Source: an uncultured Lachnospiraceae bacterium
Lineage (GTDB): Bacteria; Bacillota; Clostridia; Lachnospirales; Lachnospiraceae
Length of the DNA: 20,536 nt
Assembly: GCA_934434905.1 (NCBI GenBank)
Contig: CAKSAI010000020.1
Span: 1 to 20,536, forward strand
Direction of reading: 5' to 3'
Under the pieces are notes generated by a model. The model was not told where the DNA came from and did no database searches. It saw only the letters and a program-made list of their open reading frames with translations. Below, in pieces: positions 14,901 through 20,536 of this stretch (its first letter is position 1; every line of letters begins with the position of its first letter). A program made the position numbers and the translations under genes.

Positions 14901-16843
14901 ACAAAATTCAAAATGTTATCTAAATTATCATATGTAGATACATCACCGCTCATAGATGAGTTTTGCTGTAAGACAATATAATCCCATGCTTCATCCTGCA
15001 GAGCGCCTAAAAAGGTTGCCTGAGAATTCAAAACACCGTCTGCCGTATATTTGTGATAACCGTATTGGGTCTCTCCATTCTGAATATTTGACCAATGGTC
15101 TTCCAGGGAAGAGCCGCCGATCTCAGCGTTGCCCACGATCAGGTTTTTGACACCTGCATCATTACAAACACTCCACAGATATGTGGTGGAATCCACACTG
15201 TAGCTGTTGCCGATGGCCAAAATACGCACAGGCACAGCCGGCAGCTTCGTATGGAAGGAATCGCTGCAATGTACGCAGATATAGGAAGCTTCACCCTCCT
15301 CATAGATGGTAGGCTCCTTAGTAATCGTTTCCTCATAGCTGTGGCAGCAAGCCGTGTCCTCGGCATAAATTGCTGCGGCCTCCTGCTCCGTCAGCGCACC
15401 GGCATACAGCTTGATCTCATCCACAGCGCCGTAAAACAGGCAGTTGGGTGTAGCGCCGCCTTTATATGGATTCTTGCCGCCAATGGTGAAGGTATCGATG
15501 CCCATTTGGCTCATCAGGCTGCCTGCCCACGCGCCGCCCTGATCTACTTCCACAGCCTTCCCATTGACATAGGATGTGATCTTGCTCTGTCCGTCCACAT
15601 TGTCCACGGCAAATACCAGATGAACCCATTCATTTTCCTTGTAGCCGCCGATTACATTGGCATAGCCGTAGGTGCCGTCCCACTTCATCGTAAAGGCGTT
15701 CTTGCTGCCGTCCATCTGTGCGCCGTAGAACAGGAATTTTTCCGCACTACGGTTATACAGGCTGAATAGCTCGCTGTTTTCACCGGCGGTATTATGCCCG
15801 GTGGAATTGTACCACAGAGAAATGGTGAAGGAATCAGTGCTTCTGCCAAAGGCACTGTACGGCACGCTCAGCCAATACTTTTCATCCGTACCCTGAGCAG
15901 AAAGCTGCAAAGCCTTTCCAGAAATACCATCCACATAGCCTGCGGCGGTGGCAGTTGCATTGTTATAAAAAGTAGCATGTTTACCGCCTACCGTGTCGTT
16001 TGTTGTCTGATCGTCAAAATTGTACTCCGCCAGCAAATCGCCTCGCTCTACCTTGGGGTTTATAATATCATTATATAGTTCCGCTGCCTCCTCGGCAGTC
16101 AATACGCCTGCGTACAACTGCACCTCATCCACAGCGCCGTAAAACAGGCAGTTGGGTGTAGCGCCGCCTTTATATGGATTCTTGCCGCCAATGGTGAAGG
16201 TATCGATGCCCATTTGGCTCATCAGGCTGCCTGCCCACGCGCCGCCCTGATCTACTTCCACAGCCTTCCCATTGACATAGGATGTGATCTTGCTCTGTCC
16301 GTCCACATTGTCCACGGCAAATACCAGATGAACCCATTCATTTTCCTTGTAGCCGCCGATTACATTGGCATAGCCGTAGGTGCCGTCCCACTTCATCGTA
16401 AAGGCGTTCTTGCTGCCGTCCATCTGTGCGCCGTAGAACAGGAATTTTTCCGCACTACGGTTATACAGGCTGAATAGCTCGCTGTTTTCACCGGCGGTAT
16501 TATGCCCGGTGGAATTGTACCACAGAGAAATGGTGAAGGAATCGGTATTGCTGCCAAAGGCACTGTACGGCACGCTCAGCCAGTACTTTTCCCCCGTTCC
16601 CCGCGTGGAAAGTTTCAATGCCTTTCCGGAAACACCATCCACATAACCTGCGGCGGTGGCAGTTGCATTGTTATAGAAAGTAGCATGTTTACCGCCTACC
16701 GTGTCGTTTGTTGTCTGATCGTCAAAATTATACTCTGCCAAAAGTTTGGAAGAAAGATTGCTTGTGTCCGCTGCAAAAACGGCCGCGGGCATCACAGAAA
16801 GAAGCATTGCAAAAACCATAATCCATGAAATTAACCGTTTCAT
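11960..16843 (-). CDS. Giant surface protein: five LamG domains with an internal DUF4886/SGNH hydrolase domain, membrane anchor (1627 aa)
   Basis: The signal peptide is MKRLISWIMVFAMLLSVMPA, with cleavage near A24. LamG (concanavalin A-like) domains lie at about 34-252, 270-488, 807-1030, 1052-1278 and 1313-1540; each starts with a (AEY/ASY)(N/D)F block and holds an SLWYN- or SIWYN-like strand, a TIGGKNPYKGG loop and a closing (V/I)DE(I/V)xxY block. After the second LamG a Cys/His stretch (CCH...CVHC, about 500-530) leads into a DUF4886/SGNH domain (538-760): block I ILAIGNSYSVD with the catalytic Ser, and DDVHLS with the Asp-His pair. The end is a hydrophobic helix (about 1590-1612) with KKK after it; no LPXTG motif, so it is a membrane rather than sortase anchor. 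It probably binds glycan outside the cell and may remove an ester group. It overlaps the lipoprotein gene by one base and is 34 nt downstream of the other GH32-like gene. Binding target and esterase substrate are unknown. Confidence 0.85.
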   Translation of the reverse strand: MKRLISWIMVFAMLLSVMPAAVFAADTSNLSSKLLAEYNFDDQTTNDTVGGKHATFYNNATATAAGYVDGVSGKALKLSTRGTGEKYWLSVPYSAFGSNTDSFTISLWYNSTGHNTAGENSELFSLYNRSAEKFLFYGAQMDGSKNAFTMKWDGTYGYANVIGGYKENEWVHLVFAVDNVDGQSKITSYVNGKAVEVDQGGAWAGSLMSQMGIDTFTIGGKNPYKGGATPNCLFYGAVDEVQLYAGVLTAEEAAELYNDIINPKVERGDLLAEYNFDDQTTNDTVGGKHATFYNNATATAAGYVDGISGKALQLSAQGTDEKYWLSVPYSAFGRSTDSFTISLWYNSTGHNTAGENSELFSLYNRSAEKFLFYGAQMDGSKNAFTMKWDGTYGYANVIGGYKENEWVHLVFAVDNVDGQSKITSYVNGKAVEVDQGGAWAGSLMSQMGIDTFTIGGKNPYKGGATPNCLFYGAVDEIKLYAGALTEQEAAAIYAEDTACCHSYEETITKEPTIYEEGEASYICVHCSDSFHTKLPAVPVRILAIGNSYSVDSTTYLWSVCNDAGVKNLIVGNAEIGGSSLEDHWSNIQNGETQYGYHKYTADGVLNSQATFLGALQDEAWDYIVLQQNSSMSGDVSTYDNLDNILNFVDTNKTNDQAKILWDMTWAYPQNSTAIRFENYNRDQMTMYNAIVQTVQQLIVSNERIDGVIPTGTAIQNLRSSYLGDILCRDDVHLSYDHGRYTAALTWFAYIIGGNVTAVDGVPEGYSYISSDLPAIREAVMEAMENPFAVSPCEAEREGGPLVVRDPIAEYNFNNGTLNDSIGNNHAAFYNNDAAAVPRYVDGISGKALQLSTQGTDEKYWLSVPYSAFGSSTDSFTISLWYNSTGHNTAGENSELFSLYNRNAEKFLFYGTMMDGGANAFTMKWDGAYGYANVIGGYRENEWVHLVFAVDKVDTQSRISAYVNGSAVEVDQGGDWTDSLMSLMGVDTFTIGGKNPYKGGAIPNCLFYGLVDEIRIYDGALNPAEARIVYQEGLETPDDVDPGEVKLPKMPEGLLASYDFNDGTLNDSVNGRNATLYNNTSVASAKYAKGIRGNALRLSTKGTDERMWLSIPYSVFGSNKNDFSLSIWYNASGYNTSGEDSELISLYNSNYERFLFYSPASVNFQDKGFAMQWDGANAGYANVVTPYKRNEWIHLVFTVSSDGNRSSITAYVNGVEVEVDQGGDWAYSLMTQLGIDTFTIGGKNPYKGGEDPACLFYGLVDEIQLYAGKLSAEDAQAIYMNTIYDPVPVYGRLDSGSYGIGRSAHYVEPETPDGLVASYDFNNETTRDSVGVNHALLYDGGGVAEATYVDGIRGKALQLSTKMTGEKYWLSIPYEVFGKNPDTFTLSIWYNASDYNALGEDSELFSFYNTKGERFLFYSPASTAFQDKAFTMQWDGTNVGYANVITPYNPGQWVHLVFAVEAKGNKSVVTAYVNGEAVEVDQGGDWEDSLMSMLGIDRFTIGGKNPYKGGNSPACLFYGMVDEIQIYDHALTEANAKAIYLAVLDDPNPEVIPYDGEEDVSLDIDLDKLPSTEKPNQNPEPDTEKKNFAGWFVIVGGAIAVLAVAAIVIIITVTKKKFGKKQDAREET
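15416..15835 (-). repeat. 420-bp exact direct repeat, copy in LamG domain 2
   Basis: By base-by-base reading this stretch is identical to 16124-16543. It encodes residues about 337-476. Similarity continues, with scattered changes, to about 16030, giving a repeat unit of 708 bp (236 codons). Confidence 0.9.
16124..16543 (-). repeat. 420-bp exact direct repeat, copy in LamG domain 1
   Basis: Identical partner of 15416-15835, offset 708 bp, encoding residues about 101-240. The flanking parts of the two domains have diverged more (for example SNTDSF versus RSTDSF), which suggests local gene conversion or a fresh duplication. Confidence 0.9.
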
Positions 16844-16877
16844 AATTACCCTCCTTAAATTTCAAAATTTAGTTTTG

Positions 16878-18314
16878 TTATTCTTTACAACAAAATACCT
16901 TTAAATCGGATACCTCCAGGCTGCCTGCATAGGCAAACAGCCCCAGACTTCCGTCTTTTGCGTTGACGGCGCGCAACGACAAAGCCTGTCCGTTGATGTA
17001 TACGCTGATCAGTTCCCCGCTTTGTAAGATCAAAAGCCTGTATGCACCCTGTTCATCCGGTCGAACAAAGCACTCCTGCTCCACACAAAATGGCAAACAG
17101 TATCCTACATAGGGCCTGTCACGCAAGCCGGATATGACATTCACTCTTCCGTGCTTTGGTTCTATATGCAAGAATATGCCCTTGCCGTAAAAGGCTTCGT
17201 CTGCGCCAATGGCTATGCCGCCTTCGTGACCGTTGAGCTTTACTGTCATCTCTGCCAGATAACAAGACGGCAGCTTATGGGTCAAGGCACAGGAAAACTT
17301 CTCTGGACTGATAACCGCAGCGCCCTGTTCCCGGACTGTCCACTTTTCCCCCTGCAGGGATTGAAACACAAATGGGACTTCCTGGACGAACGGTTCCCTG
17401 AAAGACGGGATCATCATCACCATCAGATCTCCGTTCTCCTTCTGTCCAAGGCGATGCATCACCATATCTCCCGCATAGCCGAAAGGCGCCAGGTCCTCGT
17501 ATTGCCTGAGCGGCGGCTGATCCACATCTCGCACGCCCAATTTCATAGCAAGATCCTCACCGGTTCGCTCCGGATTCCAAGCAACAAGGTAGCGGTTTTC
17601 TCCATCCGAAGCCGTTCTACCCGCATAAAACAGGAAGCTGTCAAGGGTATCGTCCTCTGGCATTTGCCAGGGTCCGTACATTCCTTTGCTTTTTACATAA
17701 TGGGTTCTTTTGTTCACATTGGCGTTGCTGTAGATCAGGTAATACCATTCTCCCATCTGGAACATGTCCGGACATTCATAGGTTCCATCATAGGCTAAGG
17801 GACTGTATAACGGCGGGCAATACTCCCAGTGATACAAATCCTTCGACTTACACAGGCCTACACATCCATGACGACAGACACTGTTATCTGTCTTTTCGTT
17901 GGTAGCCACCAACATCCAGTAGCATTGTTCCTGCTCGACCCAGAATATTTTGGGGTCCCGCCACGCCCAGGAAACATAGAATTTGTCATCCGAGGGCAGA
18001 CGCAAGCCGGTATCGTCAAAGCTGTATGGCGTATCTCCAATGTAATGTCCAATGACATTGGGTTCCACTTCCTTAAACAGATGATATTTGCCGTCCAGTG
18101 GATAGATTTCTCCCGTACCGCCAAAAATTCCAATCCGTCGGTCTTCACTGAAGGAAATAAAATCCGTGGTTTCCCGAACGCTCCACTCATTATACGCCCC
18201 ATCGTCATAGACGCCGAAGCGCAGATAGTAGATATAAAATCTGTCGTTGAAGTAGCAAGGCATTACATCTCCCACCTTACTGTCAGGTGCTTTGTAAAAG
18301 GGCCAGGTAGTCAT
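16878..18314 (-). CDS. GH32-like glycoside hydrolase without signal peptide (478 aa)
   Basis: A cytoplasmic paralogue of the lipoprotein enzyme downstream. The propeller keeps the same acidic motifs: GDVMPCYFNDRFYIYYL with D16, RDP in WAWRDPKIFW (about 120) and the ECP glutamate in YECPDMFQMGEWYYLIYSN (about 180). Both share FLFYAGRT/FYAAKT and YAGDMVMHR/YAGNMVVHK blocks. A C-terminal beta-sandwich begins near residue 330. No signal sequence is present, so it likely cleaves imported oligosaccharide. ATG 18314 has AGGAGG at 18325-18330. It lies 23 nt after the DUF2961 gene and 34 nt before the giant protein. GH32 is favoured over GH43 by the ECP motif; absence of the usual WMNDPNG makes the substrate open. 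Confidence 0.8.
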   Translation of the reverse strand: MTTWPFYKAPDSKVGDVMPCYFNDRFYIYYLRFGVYDDGAYNEWSVRETTDFISFSEDRRIGIFGGTGEIYPLDGKYHLFKEVEPNVIGHYIGDTPYSFDDTGLRLPSDDKFYVSWAWRDPKIFWVEQEQCYWMLVATNEKTDNSVCRHGCVGLCKSKDLYHWEYCPPLYSPLAYDGTYECPDMFQMGEWYYLIYSNANVNKRTHYVKSKGMYGPWQMPEDDTLDSFLFYAGRTASDGENRYLVAWNPERTGEDLAMKLGVRDVDQPPLRQYEDLAPFGYAGDMVMHRLGQKENGDLMVMMIPSFREPFVQEVPFVFQSLQGEKWTVREQGAAVISPEKFSCALTHKLPSCYLAEMTVKLNGHEGGIAIGADEAFYGKGIFLHIEPKHGRVNVISGLRDRPYVGYCLPFCVEQECFVRPDEQGAYRLLILQSGELISVYINGQALSLRAVNAKDGSLGLFAYAGSLEVSDLKVFCCKE

Positions 18315-18337
18315 TGAATAATCACCTCCTACTTTCG

Positions 18338-19423
18338 TTATATAATCTCCAGATAATCTCTGGAAGGAAGCTCAGGGAAGGGCTTGGCTGGCAATGTCTG
18401 ATACCAGTACGCAACAGACGCAAGATCATCCTGCAAAGGCAGATACCGACGGCCGGAACGCCATCCCAGTGCCTGAATGGTCACTCTCAGATTCTTTTTA
18501 AACCGAATGGGGTCCATAATATGCCATCTGTACATTCCGAATCGGGTCTGACTGGAATACAGGCCATCCGGCTTGATCACCTGATGCAGGCCGCTGTATG
18601 GCGAGCAGAAGGTCTCATACCTGTCGTGGGTCAGAGAATCTTCAAAATTATAGGAGCCGCAGAAATAATCCTCTGTACCTGTTCCGCAGATGGTGGGGTA
18701 TTCTCCATCGTCATCCATGTAGAATTTGATCTCACCTTCGCCCCACCAACCACCGTTGTTAGAGCCCCATGCCATATAGGTACCAACATAGGTCCCCTGT
18801 CCCTCAATGCCGTCTACGATAGTATAGACTTCCTTGTATGGCAGCGGATTGACACGTCGGAACTGGGCATGAAAATATGCACAGCTTTCCGGGATCTCCA
18901 TCAGGGAATAATCGATCTGATGGTAATAGACCACCTGCTCTGCACCGATATTTTCCAAGGTGATCCTGCAATTTTTCCGAAAGGGCATCTGCCAATAGCA
19001 ATTAAAGGCATTGCCGGGATTGACACATACCGCCATGGAATTTAACCGGGCATATCGCTCCCAGGATGAGGCAAAAAAGTCGCCCACCGGACATTCCACT
19101 GAGGGGTGCTCCTGCCCCTCCCAGTAAAAACGAATAATTACATCTCTCCATTTTCCTGTGGGGGCCATCCAGATGTGATGGATTATCCCTGGACCGGAAA
19201 TATTGGCAATCTCCACCGTTGCACCGGCATCCAGTCGAAGGAAGGGATTTACTTTCCAGCCCTTTCCCAGGTCTTTTGCGCTGTCGCCGGCAGTTCCGTT
19301 TTCAATTTCACACATACCGCCTTTGCCCGGTTCCCCTGTAATATTCTCTGGGCTGATGGATCGGCTGACCGCATCTGATAACATTGTCAGATCGCTCATA
19401 CCATTTAACATACCTTGAAACAT
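18338..19423 (-). CDS. DUF2961 / glycoside hydrolase family 172 protein
   Basis: A 361-aa cytoplasmic protein with the hallmarks of DUF2961. Near the N-terminus is SRSISPENITGEPGKGG. Then come IISGPG-type NISGPGIIHHIWM, the acidic pair in WWGEGEIKFYMDDD (about 228-231), and GTGTEDYFCGSYNF (about 247-252), where the glutamates match the expected catalytic positions. GH172 members characterised so far act on difructose dianhydride I or on alpha-D-arabinofuranosides and related furanosides. Length is normal. The start is ATG 19423, after AGGAG; the GTG at 19435 would touch that site. It stands between the permeases and the GH32-like gene, which suggests a role in processing an imported fructose-based or other furanoside sugar. 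Confidence 0.88.
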   Translation of the reverse strand: MFQGMLNGMSDLTMLSDAVSRSISPENITGEPGKGGMCEIENGTAGDSAKDLGKGWKVNPFLRLDAGATVEIANISGPGIIHHIWMAPTGKWRDVIIRFYWEGQEHPSVECPVGDFFASSWERYARLNSMAVCVNPGNAFNCYWQMPFRKNCRITLENIGAEQVVYYHQIDYSLMEIPESCAYFHAQFRRVNPLPYKEVYTIVDGIEGQGTYVGTYMAWGSNNGGWWGEGEIKFYMDDDGEYPTICGTGTEDYFCGSYNFEDSLTHDRYETFCSPYSGLHQVIKPDGLYSSQTRFGMYRWHIMDPIRFKKNLRVTIQALGWRSGRRYLPLQDDLASVAYWYQTLPAKPFPELPSRDYLEII

Positions 19424-19478
19424 GATACGATTCACTCCTTTTCCTATTTTCTTAGATTTCCGAGTTGTATATTTATTT

Positions 19479-20297
19479 CTACCCCTTCATACCACTGATC
19501 TTTATGCCGTCTACCAGTTGCCGCTGGAAAATAATAAAGATGAAGACGATGGGAATCATACTGATAGCTGAGCCTGCCAAAGTAGCATTCCAGTCCGTTT
19601 CGTTGTAGGACGAGAAAATAGACAACCCCTGAGAAATCACGAACACATTCTCCTTCGAGTTGATAATCGTCGGCCACAGATAATTATTCCAGCATCCGCT
19701 GAAGCCCAGCACTGCCTGTGTCAACAAGATCGGTTTAGACAAAGGCAATACGATTCTTGTGTAGATCCCCCAGTAGCCTAATCCATCAATCCTGGCTGCC
19801 TCTTCCAAATCTCCCGGGATTCCCACAAAAAACTGCCGTAACATAAATACGCCGTAAGCACCGGACATACCGGGCAGTATCAACGCCCAAAGAGAATTGT
19901 TAAGCCCCATCTCCCGAATCATCAGATACAACGGCATCATAATAATGGAAAAAGGAATCATCATCGTTCCAAGGTACAGCGCAAAGATCTTATCTCTGCC
20001 CGGGAAGGACAGTCTGGCAAACGCATATGCCGCCATGGAGTTAAACAGCAGGGATATTCCCGTAGCTGCCACCGCATAAACAAAGGAATTGAAGAAATAT
20101 TTTTCAAAGTTATATTCCGTAAATAACGAAACAACGCGGTCAACGGTAACGCCGCTGGGAATGATCGAGATTGTCCCCATCTGCGGCGTGGTATTGACGG
20201 CGCCGCAAAACACCCACAAAAGCGGATAAATTGTGATAGCCGCCAGTATAAGTGCAAGTATATACAAAAAAATATTTGCAATCGTTCTTTTTTTCAT
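19479..20297 (-). CDS. Carbohydrate ABC transporter permease, MalG/CUT1 type
   Basis: A 272-aa membrane protein with about six helices, the first in IANIFLYILALILAAITIYP. It carries the permease EAA loop, EEAARIDGLGYWGIYTRIVLPLSKP, which docks to the cytoplasmic ATPase, and ends in the family-typical RQLVDGIKISGMKG. The start is ATG 20297, 8 nt after GGGAG. It begins 5 nt after the partner permease stop, so the two are translated as a pair. No solute-binding protein or ATPase gene is in view; the binding protein is probably further upstream, and CUT1 systems often share an ATPase encoded elsewhere. Confidence 0.93.
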   Translation of the reverse strand: MKKRTIANIFLYILALILAAITIYPLLWVFCGAVNTTPQMGTISIIPSGVTVDRVVSLFTEYNFEKYFFNSFVYAVAATGISLLFNSMAAYAFARLSFPGRDKIFALYLGTMMIPFSIIMMPLYLMIREMGLNNSLWALILPGMSGAYGVFMLRQFFVGIPGDLEEAARIDGLGYWGIYTRIVLPLSKPILLTQAVLGFSGCWNNYLWPTIINSKENVFVISQGLSIFSSYNETDWNATLAGSAISMIPIVFIFIIFQRQLVDGIKISGMKG

Positions 20298-20302
20298 ATA
20301 TA

Positions 20303-20536
20303 TCACTCCCAACTATTTTCAGACATTTTTGTGGTGATTCCCAGCTGAAGCATCGTAATTGCAAAAATGATTACGAACAGCACTACCGTCATCGCACAGG
20401 CATAGCCCATATTGTAATGCTTGAACGCCTCCTCATAGATTCGCTGCACCACAAGCATCGTGGAGTAATTCGGTCCGCCGCCAGTCAACATTTTGATCAA
20501 ATCATACGTTTGAAACGAATTAATAAAACTCATTGT
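20303..20536 (-). CDS. Carbohydrate ABC transporter permease, MalF/CUT1 type, C-terminal fragment
   Basis: Only the last 77 codons are in the window; the gene enters from the right edge. SFINSFQTYDLIKMLTGGGP followed by a final helix (YACAMTVVLFVIIFAITMLQ) is the standard end of UgpA/MalF-like permeases. It pairs with the MalG-like gene directly downstream to form the membrane channel of the sugar importer. Confidence 0.9.
   Translation of the reverse strand, partial: TMSFINSFQTYDLIKMLTGGGPNYSTMLVVQRIYEEAFKHYNMGYACAMTVVLFVIIFAITMLQLGITTKMSENSWE

Noticed and set aside
15095..15769. Plus-strand open frames within the giant surface-protein gene (also 14186-14746, 16214-16477, 12116-12592)
   Set aside because: They recur at the same place in each LamG repeat, which shows that they follow the repeat and not selection for a protein.
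15416..16543. CRISPR array or mobile-element repeat
   Set aside because: The repeats are in-frame LamG coding sequence with 708-bp spacing and lack transposase or terminal repeats.
16856..16871. Inverted repeat TAAATTT-CA-AAATTTA between the GH32-like and giant genes
   Set aside because: Short and purely AT with a 2-nt loop; too weak for a terminator or operator call.

Overview
The window looks like chromosomal DNA of a Gram-positive, anaerobic Clostridia-type gut bacterium, probably Lachnospiraceae. This is an inference from strong AGGAGG ribosome binding sites, CUT1 sugar ABC permeases, an AraC regulator, a TrkA/TrkH pair and a very large LamG-rich surface protein. No RNA gene, CRISPR array, transposase, integrase or origin was seen.

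Left part (1-3720) is a mosaic. Two AT-rich minus-strand pieces flank a plus-strand ArsR-family metal sensor. The first piece is an HTH (XRE-like) protein cut by the window edge plus a 372-aa protein with a HEPN-type RNAIIH motif. The second is a translationally coupled pair: an SMC/ABC-like ATPase and a 175-aa protein with a PD-(D/E)xK-like nuclease signature. The pair starts exactly at the arsR stop codon, where a metal exporter would often be found. Both AT-rich pieces have defence-like features, but no function is proven.

Middle part (3760-9370) reads entirely on the minus strand: a sedoheptulokinase-like FGGY kinase, an unrecognised (possibly lipocalin-fold) protein behind a palindromic control region, TrkA, TrkH and a 76-aa protein. 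An AraC regulator (9441-10310) diverges from the kinase and is its likely controller.

Right part (10368-20536) is one tightly packed minus-strand glycan locus. In transcription order it holds the end of a MalF-like permease, a MalG-like permease, a DUF2961/GH172 protein, a GH32-like protein without signal peptide, a 1627-aa membrane-anchored protein with five LamG domains around a DUF4886/SGNH hydrolase domain, and a lipoprotein GH32-like paralogue. The families together suggest capture, external and internal cleavage, and import of a fructose-containing (or other furanoside) oligosaccharide; GH172 includes difructose dianhydride and arabinofuranoside enzymes. A strong terminator lies between this operon and the convergent araC gene. 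Two neighbouring LamG domains share an exact 420-bp DNA repeat, a recent duplication or gene conversion.
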